A DNA stretch of 64,000 bases from Shewanella woodyi ATCC 51908 (GCF_000019525.1 NC_010506.1:3410001-3474000), one strand, 5' to 3'. Shown: positions 32,395-40,295, numbered from the stretch's first letter. Program-made: numbers and translations. The notes: generated by a model not told the origin, from the sequence alone.

Positions 32395-32483
32395 TACGTT
32401 CAGCGCTCAAGGCTGCTAAAGAACGTTAGCACCAATCTTTCAGATGCTGCCGTTGACGCTAGGTCGTTGGCTTGAGGAGGCGT

Positions 32484-32511
32484 ATTCTACACTCTCCGTG
32501 GTTGGCGTCAA
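32484..32511 (-). promoter_or_regulatory. rRNA promoter, proximal (P2)
   Basis: On the minus strand -35 TTGACG (32506-32511) and -10 TAGAAT (32484-32489) are 16 bp apart, with an A/T-rich UP-like tract (CTTAAAATAAG) just upstream. Confidence 0.75.
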
Positions 32512-32697
32512 GCGCTTATTTTAAGAAGTTTTTCAAGCGATGATTTCTTAAACAGAAGAGATAAATACTCTTATATGTAAGCCACATCTACAAACCACTT
32601 AAACCGCTTTCTACCTGATGAATACGTTTCACTGTTTCATCACACTGTGGCCGGTGCTTTAGGCTGGAAGCCTGCTGTCCCGTCTCAGTGGTTGCGC

Positions 32698-32725
32698 ATT
32701 ATAGGTATAAGGATTTTGAACACAA
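32698..32725 (-). promoter_or_regulatory. rRNA promoter, distal (P1)
   Basis: On the minus strand -35 TTGTGT (32720-32725) and a perfect -10 TATAAT (32698-32703) are 16 bp apart. A GCGC discriminator follows, typical of stringently controlled rRNA promoters, and an A/T-rich UP-like tract precedes the -35. Confidence 0.75.
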
Positions 32726-32812
32726 GCGTTTATTTTAAGATTTAATTCAAGCGCACGTTTTACAGTCAAAACGTGTAAATATCGAACCAAACTGGCTTAT
32801 TACAGCAACAAA

Positions 32813-32839
32813 AAAGCACCAAGTGTTAATTGGTGCTTT
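32813..32839 (-). terminator. Terminator after gmhB
   Basis: A 10-bp stem AAAGCACCAA / TTGGTGCTTT is followed by TTTTTTG on the minus strand. It separates gmhB transcription from the rRNA promoters downstream. Confidence 0.85.
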
Positions 32840-32874
32840 AAATAAGGTAAGAGTGGATACCTCTTACAAAGCTT

Positions 32875-33426
32875 TTATAAACTCTTTAAATATCCAGGGA
32901 CATCGGCAATTGAATCAAGAACGACACTCGCTTCAGCAACCGCTTCATCTGTCACCTCTTTGCCTGTGCGCACCAGAATTCTTATTGGGATCCCCGCAGC
33001 TTTAGCTGCCAGCATATCATCACGCTTATCACCCACCATGACCGACTGAGTCAAATCCAACTTTAAAAACTCAGCTGCTGACAACATCATTCCAGGCTTA
33101 GGTTTGCGGCAATCACACTCTTGCTTATATTCACCTATGCCTTTTTCAGCATGATGAGGGCAATAATAGATACCATCAAGCTCGATACCTTTATCTACAA
33201 AGTTCCAATCCATCCACTCCGTTAGGGAATGAAATTGGTCTTCACTATATAAGCCACGCGCAATACCAGACTGGTTTGTCACAACCGCCAGCTTAAACCC
33301 CATCTCTTTTAGTGAGCGGCAAGCATCAAATACGCCTTCAACGTACTCAAAATCATCGACCATATGAACATAGCCATGATCAATATTGATAACCCCATCT
33401 CTATCTAAAAAAACTGCTCGACTCAC
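32875..33426 (-). CDS. gmhB: D-glycero-beta-D-manno-heptose 1,7-bisphosphate 7-phosphatase
   Basis: A 183-residue HAD-family phosphatase for the ADP-heptose pathway of LPS core synthesis. Motif I is FLDRDG with nucleophile D8 and acid D10, motif II is [10 protein letters not shown], the zinc-binding insert is CPHHAEKG...CDCRKPKP, and motif IV is [13 protein letters not shown]. These are complete and the length is normal. The start is a GTG with GGAG 9-12 nt upstream; that GTG overlaps the stop of a possible small upstream frame. In E. coli gmhB likewise lies just upstream of an rRNA operon, so the neighbourhood is old. Confidence 0.93.
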   Translation of the reverse strand: MSRAVFLDRDGVINIDHGYVHMVDDFEYVEGVFDACRSLKEMGFKLAVVTNQSGIARGLYSEDQFHSLTEWMDWNFVDKGIELDGIYYCPHHAEKGIGEYKQECDCRKPKPGMMLSAAEFLKLDLTQSVMVGDKRDDMLAAKAAGIPIRILVRTGKEVTDEAVAEASVVLDSIADVPGYLKSL

Positions 33427-33641
33427 GAGTTTAACTCCATATAAATATCTGTGGACATTATCCCATCCATTTCCATAAATTGCACCGCTATTCTTATGGG
33501 TTTTCTACGCCATGATTGCCACGGATAAAATATACAAATATAGTAACCACATTCAAATAATCCATCAGCCACGATCTCAGCTAACTTTTGCTGAGCCTGT
33601 CGATGATATGAGTATTTTTTATGATTAGCACAATGTATCAA
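33423..33641 (-). CDS. Possible small protein before gmhB
   Basis: A 72-residue frame starting [18 protein letters not shown] and ending MELNS. Its TGA overlaps the gmhB GTG (GTGA), as in translationally coupled genes, and its last codons contain the gmhB ribosome site. I recognise no family and see no strong ribosome site for it. It also overlaps the divergent pepP start by about 20 nt. It may be chance. Confidence 0.25.
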   Translation of the reverse strand: MIHCANHKKYSYHRQAQQKLAEIVADGLFECGYYICIFYPWQSWRRKPIRIAVQFMEMDGIMSTDIYMELNS

Positions 33642-34946
33642 AACCGTAGAACAAGACTATTTAATGCACTTCCCAATAAAAGCTTTGTCATTATTAGCGG
33701 ATACCAACAAAAAGTAAGAAGCAAAAATATAAAGTACCATTTCAGGCAGGATAATGACTTCTTATACTTAACAGGTTTTAACGAACCAGATGCTGTCGCA
33801 CTATTATACTGTGATGAAAGTAAGGATACAGGATATTCGTATACCTTACTTTGCCGGCCTAAAGATGAAGCCCAAGAGGTGAGTTTTGGCGCACGTGCAG
33901 GTGTACTCGGTGCCCTTAGTCAGTATGGGGCTGATGATGCTTTTGATATTGCAGAGCTTGAACAAGTTCTACTCTCTAAATTAACCGATCACGCGAACTT
34001 ATTTATCAGTGATGAACTCGGCCGCTTCTCAAGCCAAGTTATTGGCTGGTTAAATCATCAAAGACTGAACTGTAGTTTTGATACCATCAAGCAGCACCGC
34101 ACACTCACACCGTTAGCAAAAGTGCTCCACCCAATGAGAGTCATTAAGAGTAGTCATGAAATTGATAAGATAAAAGCTGCAGTACACGCTTCCACTGCTG
34201 GGCATATCGCGGTTATGCGGGCCTGTAAGCCTGGTGTGAATGAAGGGCTGCTCTCAGCAAGCTTCAATTTTGCAATCTCTCAATATGGCTGCAGCGAGGT
34301 TGCTTACCCAAATATTGTCGCTTCAGGTAACAATGCCTGCTGCTTACATTATGAAGAAAACTGCTGCAACTTGGCCGACGGTCAGATGTTACTGATTGAC
34401 GCAGGTGGAGAGCTTGAGCACTACGCCTCTGATATCACCCGCACCTACCCAGTTAATGGTAAGTTCAACGAAGCTCAAAGGGACATCTATCAGTTGGTAT
34501 TAAACGCATTAGATGCCGCCATAGATAAAGTTAAGCCAGGCGCCAACTGGAACAGCCTCTATGAAACCTGCATGGAAGTCATGGCTAAAGGCCTATTAGA
34601 GTTGGGTTTACTCAGCGGTAATATTGATGACATCATGAAAGATGAAAGTTATAAGCGATTCACGGTGCATAAAACCGGTCACTGGTTAGGGATGGATGTC
34701 CACGATGTTGGGCCATACCACGATGAAAATGGACAATGGCGCAAGCTTGAATCTGGAATGGTATTTACCATAGAGCCAGGGATCTACATTCCACTTTCAG
34801 CAACTGACATACCAGAAAAGTATCGCGGTATGGGGATCAGAATAGAGGACGACATTCTTGTGACACAAAATGGCTTTGAAAACCTCTCTGCGGGCGTGCC
34901 ACGAACAATCGGTGAGATCGAGTCAATCATGTCACCAATTGACTGA
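33621..34946 (+). CDS. pepP: Xaa-Pro aminopeptidase
   Basis: A 441-residue M24B metallopeptidase that removes an N-terminal residue before proline. The AMP_N domain (residues about 5-130, DFLYLTGFNEPDA) precedes the pita-bread catalytic domain. Metal ligands are visible: aspartates in LIDAGGE and SDITRTYP, histidine in HKTGHWLGMDVHD, and glutamates in TIEPGIYIP and GIRIEDDILV. The fold is complete. It is not beside ubiH/ygfB as classical pepP is, so it is probably a second paralogue. The hydroxyproline cluster begins about 3 kb away beyond the cassette array, so a role in cutting proline- or hydroxyproline-rich peptides is possible but only inferred. Confidence 0.9.
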   Translation: MISTMYQNRRTRLFNALPNKSFVIISGYQQKVRSKNIKYHFRQDNDFLYLTGFNEPDAVALLYCDESKDTGYSYTLLCRPKDEAQEVSFGARAGVLGALSQYGADDAFDIAELEQVLLSKLTDHANLFISDELGRFSSQVIGWLNHQRLNCSFDTIKQHRTLTPLAKVLHPMRVIKSSHEIDKIKAAVHASTAGHIAVMRACKPGVNEGLLSASFNFAISQYGCSEVAYPNIVASGNNACCLHYEENCCNLADGQMLLIDAGGELEHYASDITRTYPVNGKFNEAQRDIYQLVLNALDAAIDKVKPGANWNSLYETCMEVMAKGLLELGLLSGNIDDIMKDESYKRFTVHKTGHWLGMDVHDVGPYHDENGQWRKLESGMVFTIEPGIYIPLSATDIPEKYRGMGIRIEDDILVTQNGFENLSAGVPRTIGEIESIMSPID

Positions 34947-35073
34947 CTTACTGTATAACAAGGGGGATAGCTCAAAAAACAAAAGACATGGCTGTCCTAT
35001 CTTTTCCTTCGATGCTAAGAGATGGCCCTTTTTTTGGGGAAAGTGTGGGAAGCGCCAAAAGATCAAAATTAAC

Positions 35074-35100
35074 TATTAACGCCATAGTCTCTTGTTAAGT
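35074..35100 (-). repeat. Shortened attC site 3
   Basis: On the minus strand R'' ACTTAAC and R' GTTAATA are only 27 nt apart outer edge to outer edge, so the central hairpin of an attC is missing. R'' differs by one base from ACCTAAC, which the cassette's own start (GTTAGGT) predicts. It is probably a deleted or decayed site that can no longer fold for recombination. Confidence 0.5.
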
Positions 35101-35448
35101 GTTTTTTACCCAACCAATGCTAAGTAAATATCTATTACCTTTTACAATTTTTGAAACTTGGTGTTCGCTTACATCAGGGCGAAATAGTTTAATCCGTTTT
35201 GTTTCGTAGATTGGATTAGCACAAATAAACTCACCGCCTTCAACTGCATTTTTTATTACTATATTTAATCGATAATGCTTGCCTGATACAACTTTATCCG
35301 TATGTGGAGATATTTCACTTCCTTCAGGGAATTTGAGCAGATAAGTATCAAATTTTATAGGCCAAATTGCTCCACAAAGCAGCATTTTATCGTAACCCGA
35401 TTTTTGCCTGCCTCGCTCCCAACGGAGTAATTTACTCAGGAAAGACAT
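35095..35448 (-). CDS. Cassette gene 3: short 2OG-Fe(II) oxygenase-like protein
   Basis: A 117-residue protein with the core of a 2-oxoglutarate/iron oxygenase: HTD in EISPHTDKVV (about residues 47-56), a distal histidine in VSEHQVSKI, and the 2OG-binding arginine region GNRYLLSIGWV at the C-terminus. It is short for the family, containing little beyond the jelly-roll core. It occupies integron cassette 3 (35080-35469). Its start is only about 23 nt after the cassette boundary and its stop TAA lies inside R'' of the attC, the usual compact cassette design. The substrate is unknown. Confidence 0.75.
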   Translation of the reverse strand: MSFLSKLLRWERGRQKSGYDKMLLCGAIWPIKFDTYLLKFPEGSEISPHTDKVVSGKHYRLNIVIKNAVEGGEFICANPIYETKRIKLFRPDVSEHQVSKIVKGNRYLLSIGWVKNT

Positions 35449-35463
35449 ACAGACTCACGAAAC

Positions 35464-35518
35464 ACCTAACGTATTTGCCCCAGCGACCGAAGGGCGCGAG
35501 TTAAGTGATTCGTTATAC
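35464..35518 (-). repeat. attC recombination site 2
   Basis: A 55-nt site on the minus strand: R'' GTATAAC and R' GTTAGGT at the ends, with a central imperfect hairpin GCGCCC-TTC-GGTCGC. R'' is the exact complement of the TTATAC with which its own cassette begins at 36013, as expected for integron cassettes. Confidence 0.75.
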
Positions 35519-35525
35519 CTTGCCA

Positions 35526-35984
35526 TTACTCTGAATACTTCCTTATTACAGACACTTTGCCGTCCTCAATTTCCAATACTTCCATTGTTTCGTAATTTTG
35601 GTGGATTACTTCTTTTGTTTGAGGATGTATACCACTGCTTTGGGTTGAGTACGTGATGACAACAACATTGTAAGCAGGAACAATTTGGTTAAGTGTAGCG
35701 GAATAAGCTGTATGAGCCCCAAGATAAAATGCCATACCTTCACGCATATTACTTTTACCTGATGGAAGGCGAGAATCATCACTTGCATAAGGCAAATGCT
35801 GATGCCCTACGTCCTCTTTTAGAAAAGACAGATAATTTTCTACATCTTTCGTAGTTGCCTCTGGGACTTGCGTAGCTTGCCAAGCCTGAAAGTAAGATTT
35901 CCCAAATTCTTTTAAATCCACTTCTTCTGCGTAGGCAGAAAAGGCAGCAATAAAGCATGAGATAAGCAATATCAATTTTTTCAA
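35526..35984 (-). CDS. Cassette gene 2: secreted SnoaL/NTF2-like protein
   Basis: A 152-residue exported protein. The signal peptide is KKLILLISCFIAAFSAYA, cleaved before EEVDL. The mature part, with FGKSYFQAWQATQ, helices, and a closing pair of strands (YNVVVITYSTQSSG, YETMEVLEIEDGKVSVIRKY), resembles a cone-shaped SnoaL/NTF2-like fold, though I cannot name the family with certainty. The start is a TTG at 35984 with GGAGG 6-10 nt before it; a TTG at 35996 lies upstream of that ribosome site. It sits in integron cassette 2 (35470-36013) and ends 8 nt before R'' of attC 2. Confidence 0.72.
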   Translation of the reverse strand: MKKLILLISCFIAAFSAYAEEVDLKEFGKSYFQAWQATQVPEATTKDVENYLSFLKEDVGHQHLPYASDDSRLPSGKSNMREGMAFYLGAHTAYSATLNQIVPAYNVVVITYSTQSSGIHPQTKEVIHQNYETMEVLEIEDGKVSVIRKYSE

Positions 35985-36007
35985 AACAACCTCCAATGTT
36001 TAACTGG

Positions 36008-36084
36008 GTATAACGCCAGAGAGTTTGAGTCCAGAGTGTACCCCGAAGGGGTGTTTACGCGCGAAGTTCATTTTCTTGTTAGCT
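36008..36084 (-). repeat. attC recombination site 1
   Basis: A 77-nt site on the minus strand with R'' AGCTAAC at one end and R' GTTATAC at the other. A central stem ACCCC-TTC-GGGGT and weaker arm pairing fill the middle. R'' is the exact complement of GTTAGCT at 36501-36507, where its cassette begins. The stop codon of the acetyltransferase frame lies inside the site. Confidence 0.75.
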
Positions 36085-36486
36085 GTTTTCTTAAGTAGTG
36101 GCGACGATGTGTTCCGTAATAACCGTCCAATTCACCGACCACCTCATAACCTTGCTTTAGATAGAAATTTAATGCTTGGAAGCTGAAAGTATCTAGAGAT
36201 GAAGCCTTGCAACCTTTCGAAATAGCTTCATTCTCTGCTTCGGATAATATCTTTGCACCGTAATCCTTGTTGCGGTGGGCTTCATCTACCCACAAAAACT
36301 CTACATGAAGCCAACCACCAAAAATCTTACCGGTTAAGCCAGCTATAACTTGCCCCGCATCATCACGCAGATACACAGATAGGGGCGCCAATCTTTATCT
36401 ACAAACTTAGCATTATATGCTCTTGTTCCTTCAATGATTCTTTCGTCATCTTTAGATTTAGGAGTATTGGTTATTTCTATATCCAT
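36068..36486 (-). pseudogene. Cassette gene 1: GNAT acetyltransferase with frameshift
   Basis: The C-terminal 107 residues form a GNAT acetyltransferase core (YLRDDAGQVIAGLTGKIFGG, WVDEAHRNKDYGAKILSEAE with the acetyl-CoA loop, then FYLKQGYEVVGELDGY). The N-terminus is encoded upstream in another frame from an ATG at 36486 (MDIEITNTPKSKDDERII), preceded by AAAGGG. The two frames join at GGCGCCCCTATCTG near 36385-36395; one more C there would restore a continuous protein reading DWRPLSVYLRDD. The gene is thus broken by one deleted base, or there is a sequencing error. It occupies cassette 1 (36014-36506). Confidence 0.75.
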
Positions 36487-36769
36487 TGGCATCCCTTTAC
36501 AGCTAACAGTATATTAGGCAGAATTCCGAATAAGAACAGTCAGCCAAATTATTTTATGTTGACAAAGTAACCTATGTTCATTTCGTATTCAATAGCTTAC
36601 AGCGATAAAGCAGCATACTTTGTGAACAACTCTAGTGTTGAAAGCCAGAATTTAGTTATTTGTGATTTATTTCGCACAACTAAAAAATAAAGTTCATTTA
36701 AAATAGATGCTTAATTAGAATAAGCTAAATTTTCCCTTCCTTCTTTCCTCCCAAAAAAGAAAATGTAAT
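36487..36769. other. Flank between cassette array and hydroxyproline cluster
   Basis: About 280 nt, A+T-rich, without genes. The cassette boundary (GTTAGCT) is at 36501-36507. A CRP-like sequence TGTGATTTATTTCGCA lies at 36661-36676 with one mismatch in its half-sites, but no intact gene is placed to use it. No integrase or attI is seen. Confidence 0.5.
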
Positions 36770-36789
36770 CAGCCTTCATTCGAAGGCTG
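36770..36789 (-). terminator. Terminator after the FAD dehydrogenase gene
   Basis: The stem CAGCCTTC / GAAGGCTG with a 4-nt loop is followed on the minus strand by ATTACATTTTCTTTTTT. It lies 10 nt after the stop codon at 36800. Confidence 0.75.
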
Positions 36790-36799
36790 AGCAAAGCGT

Positions 36800-38098
36800 T
36801 TATCTAAACCTTTCAACCCGATAATCACTCAAATCAATGTCAGGTTGTTCACCTGACATCTGTTGAGCCAAGAGCTTAGCGGTTATCGCCGACCAGGTCA
36901 GTCCTAAATGCTGGTGTCCAAATGAGAAAAACACATTCTTATGATTTGAGCTGCTTCCCAATACAGGTAAGCTATCGGGCAGCGAGGGCCTAAATCCCAT
37001 CCAGCGCTCACCATCGCTCACTTTGGCATCAGCAAATAGGCTTGGCAGTAGGGCCTTGCCATGGGGGAATAGACAGTCAGCGCGAGACTCATTCAACGGT
37101 GCTTGTAAGCCACCAAATTCCACGGTTCCAGCCAGTCGCGTTCCCTCTGTCATCGGGGTGATAATGAATTTACGATTATAGGAGGCAACAGGACGTGACA
37201 AACTGCTTTTTTGGGGCATCATCAAATGGTAGCCCCGCTCTGCTTCCAGCGGCACTTTATGGCCTAGCTGTTTCACAAGCGGCTTAGACCAAGCTCCTGA
37301 TGCTATAACTATCTTATCAGTATTGGCTATATAGCCTGATGATAGAGCCAAGTTGATGCCTGTTTCACCACCACCTACCGGCTCAATTTTACCGAGTTCA
37401 CCGGTACTCAACTCTCCCCCTAAGGCGATAAATTTTTGTGAAAAAGCTTGGCATAATTGATAAGGATCATTTGTATGTCCAACATGAGTAAAAAAGAGTC
37501 CATGGGTCACCGACTGGCTTAAGCTAGGCTCCAGCGCCCTCACCTCTTCCCCCGTCAGTAACTTAACTTCAACCCCTGCATCACGGTAGTGGGTAAACTC
37601 CTTGTCAACCTCATCAATAGCCGTTCCTTCAAACACCAAAAGACTACCATTTAATAAAAGCAGCTCCTCACAGTTGCAAAAACTAGTCAGCTCCTCCATC
37701 GCAGTAATAGAGGCTTGATTGAGCCGCTTAATGCCTTGTCCGTTGTGCAGCCTTTTACTGGGCAACATATTAATGAGAAATCGGCAAAACCAAGGCAAAG
37801 CTTTGAAAAAATATGCAGGCCGGATACGAAATGGCCCTAATGGATCGAGCAACATGCCAGGCAGTTTAGGCAGTAAACTAGGATCAGCCAGTGGAAACAC
37901 TTGCTCTGTGGCAAAATGGCCAGCGTTTCCCTGTGATGCACCAGCCCCAACTCCCTCTTTATCGATGATCTCGACCTGAAACCCTGCTCTTTGCAACTCA
38001 ATTCCTGTTGCCAGTCCAACAATTCCAGCACCAATAACCGTTACCTTTATGGCTTTTTTGTTGCTCTGTTTATGTTCTCGATGATTAATCTTTGTCAT
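36800..38098 (-). CDS. FAD-dependent D-amino acid (cis-4-hydroxy-D-proline) dehydrogenase
   Basis: A 432-residue flavoprotein of the DadA/DAO type. The FAD-binding Rossmann motif is VTVIGAGIVGLATGIELQRAG (residues about 20-40), with GASQGNAGHF next to the flavin and the C-terminal FSFGHQHLGLTWSA block. The family oxidises D-amino acids to imino acids and passes electrons to the respiratory chain. Its place between the hydroxyproline racemase-family genes and a deaminase points to oxidation of cis-4-hydroxy-D-proline to 1-pyrroline-4-hydroxy-2-carboxylate. It follows the dehydratase gene by about 90 nt on the same strand and ends at a terminator. Confidence 0.85.
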   Translation of the reverse strand: MTKINHREHKQSNKKAIKVTVIGAGIVGLATGIELQRAGFQVEIIDKEGVGAGASQGNAGHFATEQVFPLADPSLLPKLPGMLLDPLGPFRIRPAYFFKALPWFCRFLINMLPSKRLHNGQGIKRLNQASITAMEELTSFCNCEELLLLNGSLLVFEGTAIDEVDKEFTHYRDAGVEVKLLTGEEVRALEPSLSQSVTHGLFFTHVGHTNDPYQLCQAFSQKFIALGGELSTGELGKIEPVGGGETGINLALSSGYIANTDKIVIASGAWSKPLVKQLGHKVPLEAERGYHLMMPQKSSLSRPVASYNRKFIITPMTEGTRLAGTVEFGGLQAPLNESRADCLFPHGKALLPSLFADAKVSDGERWMGFRPSLPDSLPVLGSSSNHKNVFFSFGHQHLGLTWSAITAKLLAQQMSGEQPDIDLSDYRVERFR

Positions 38099-38150
38099 GA
38101 CGCTCTCATATTATTCACTCAGCCCTGTCATTGGGGATCAAACTTCAGGT

Positions 38151-39191
38151 TTAACGTAAAATAAAGCCATCTTGGAATTGATCATCTGGATCGACAATAA
38201 ATTGATGCTGACCAGTGATATAGGAGCGACCTGACACCTGTGGGATAATCGCCTTTTTGCCATGAAAATCTTGCTCTCTTAATGCACTCACCGTCATTTT
38301 TCCGTCGACAATACTCTCTATCACCAGAGGCTGGTTTAACCCGATTTCACCTTTGGCGTATAACAGCGCCGCTCTTGCAGCAACGCCTGTTCCTGTGGGA
38401 GATCTATCCACCTCTCCATCAGCAAAAATACACACATGGCGGGAGTGCGCAGCTTTCTCTGTGACCTCCTTTGAGATAAAAATAGTGCCATAGAGAAAGC
38501 TAAGATCACTCTCTAATGGGTGAACAAGAGGATGACTATCCATGACAGCGTGTTTAATACGTCTCCCTAGGTCGATTAGTTGGGCGACATTTTCTCTACC
38601 ACAACTGAGCCCCAGAGCATCAGCATCTATGTAGGCATAATACGCGCCACCAAAGCCAATATCATAGTTAACTTCACCTAAGCCCTCGACCATAACACTG
38701 CAGTTAATTGCTTCCGCCCAAGAGTCGACATTTTCAAAACTGGCCTGAACTCTCCCCTCTTCATCAAGTGATGCCGTGGCTGTGATAAGTCCTGCTGGTG
38801 CATCGATTTTTATCACTCTTGGTTCACAGCCTAATAAAATCGTGTTGGTTTCACACATCACTTTCACCAAAGCTAAAATACCGTGACCACACATACTGCT
38901 ATACCCTTCATTATGTAGAAACAGCACGCCGAAATCGGCCTCTTTAGATACAGGGCGAGTGATCAATGCTCCATACATATCGGCATGCCCTCTTGGCTCA
39001 TGCATCAACAGAGTGCGGTATCTGTCTAAATGTTGGGCCACATACTCCTTCATCTCCAATATGGTCTCGCCTAAGATCTCTGGGTAACCAGAGATGATGA
39101 TCCTAAGTGGCTCACCCTCAGTGTGAGCATCGAGTGTTATGAATTGTTGACGATTTCCCACGACTTCTAATGGCAGCTTGTTTAGCTTCAT
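38151..39191 (-). CDS. trans-3-hydroxy-L-proline dehydratase (proline racemase family)
   Basis: A 346-residue member of the proline racemase superfamily. The first catalytic residue is C101 (SMCGHGI), but the second is T266 ([13 protein letters not shown]) in place of cysteine. In this superfamily Cys/Thr enzymes are trans-3-hydroxy-L-proline dehydratases, which make 1-pyrroline-2-carboxylate, while Cys/Cys enzymes are racemases or epimerases. The ATG at 39191 has AAGGAGTGCGCC just before it; a further upstream start is in frame but lacks a ribosome site. The gene is divergent from the deaminase and shares an operator-bearing promoter region. The reductase needed to turn the product into proline is not in this window. 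Confidence 0.85.
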
Positions 39192-39211
39192 GGCGCACTC
39201 CTTTCTTATTC

Positions 39212-39226
39212 TTTGTATGCAATATA
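39212..39226. promoter_or_regulatory. Second, imperfect operator copy
   Basis: TTTGTATGCAATATA matches the perfect palindrome region ATTGTATACAATATA 74 bp away with two differences. Its place 21-35 bp before the dehydratase start suits repression of that gene. Confidence 0.5.
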
Positions 39227-39283
39227 TAGTATTTGGCAACAGTAGGGATAAATTTCAACCAAAAGAGGCTTTTCTTTTCAGTA

Positions 39284-39299
39284 ATATTGTATACAATAT
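39284..39299. promoter_or_regulatory. Probable GntR/FCD operator palindrome
   Basis: ATATTGTATACAATAT is a perfect 16-bp palindrome midway between the divergent dehydratase and deaminase genes. Core TTGTATACAA resembles known operators of FCD-type GntR regulators, and such a regulator is encoded at 43150-43821 in the same cluster. Confidence 0.65.
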
Positions 39300-39380
39300 A
39301 CATAAGTTTTAAAGCAAATCCAAAAATCAATGGAATTAACCCCGGTTATATCGGTATAAAAAGTAAAAGAGGTAGTTAAG

Positions 39381-40295
39381 ATGAAAGTAAATTGGCAAGG
39401 TGTGTTCCCAGCAATCTCAACCCAGTTCAACGATGATGGTTCGATTAACTATGAATCGAATGCCCGTATGCTGGAAGACCTTATTAATGATGGGATCGAT
39501 GGCATCATCGCACTCGGTACCATAGGAGAAAACGCCTCTTTAAGCCCAACTGAGAAACGTGAGTTTATTAAACACACAGTAGAAACTGTTAAAGGCCGTA
39601 TTCTCGTTTTATCCGGTTGTACCGAAAACACAGCTGAGCAAGCCGCCAAGTATGCACAAGATGTGGCAGAGCTCGGTGTTGATGGTTTGATGTTACTGCC
39701 CGCTATGGTATATCGCGGTACCGACCGTGAAGTGGTAGCCCACTACCAACACGTTGCTCGTGCGACTAAGCTTCCCATCATGATCTACAACAACCCTGTC
39801 AGCTACGGCGTTGATATCAACTTAGAGATGACGGCTATTCTTGCTCAAGAGGAGAATATTGTCGCGATTAAAGAGTCCACCACAGATACCCGTCGCCTAA
39901 CAGAGCTACAATCTCAATTTGGCGATCGCTTTAACATTCTATGTGGTGTCGATGACATCGCACTCGAAAGCATCTTCTTAGGCGCTACGGGTTGGATATC
40001 TGGCCTTACCAATGTATTCCCACGTGAGTCTGTCACCCTATTTAAGCTGGCACGTGCTGGTCGTATTGAAGAAGCACGCGAAATCTACCGTTGGTTTATG
40101 CCGCTGTTACGTCTCGATACTATTCCCACTTTGGTTCAATGCATCAAACTGGCTGAACAGATCGTTGGCCGCGGCAGCGAAAATGTTCGTATGCCACGCA
40201 TGAGCTTAATCGGTGACGAACGTGCTTATGTAGAGAGTGTCATTAAAGAGGCGATGGAGACACGAATCGATCTCAATAAATACAACCTAGATTAA
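39381..40295 (+). CDS. DapA-family deaminase for 1-pyrroline-4-hydroxy-2-carboxylate
   Basis: A 304-residue aldolase-fold enzyme of the DapA/NAL superfamily. The Schiff-base lysine is K164 (NIVAIKESTTDT), the general-acid tyrosine Y136 (IMIYNNP), and the GTIGE loop is at 46-50. In hydroxyproline clusters this family hydrolyses 1-pyrroline-4-hydroxy-2-carboxylate to 2-oxoglutarate semialdehyde and ammonia; true DapA or NanA would be expected in other contexts. AAAAGAGGTAG lies before the ATG. It is the first gene of the rightward operon, followed by the epimerase and the aldehyde dehydrogenase. Confidence 0.85.
   Translation: MKVNWQGVFPAISTQFNDDGSINYESNARMLEDLINDGIDGIIALGTIGENASLSPTEKREFIKHTVETVKGRILVLSGCTENTAEQAAKYAQDVAELGVDGLMLLPAMVYRGTDREVVAHYQHVARATKLPIMIYNNPVSYGVDINLEMTAILAQEENIVAIKESTTDTRRLTELQSQFGDRFNILCGVDDIALESIFLGATGWISGLTNVFPRESVTLFKLARAGRIEEAREIYRWFMPLLRLDTIPTLVQCIKLAEQIVGRGSENVRMPRMSLIGDERAYVESVIKEAMETRIDLNKYNLD

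Larger units (their letters stand above)
32185..32812 (-). other. rRNA operon leader and promoter region
   Basis: About 630 nt without protein genes. It carries the 16S processing-stem 5' arm (32355-32380), boxA (32386-32394) and two promoters (32484-32511 and 32698-32725), each with the upstream box CTTAAAATAARCGCTTG. The space between the promoters also contains a GC-richer stretch with no recognised function. Confidence 0.75.

Noticed and set aside
36661..36676. A CRP-like site TGTGA-N6-TCGCA.
   Set aside because: One mismatch and no intact gene in a position to be regulated; kept only as a note in the flank entry.
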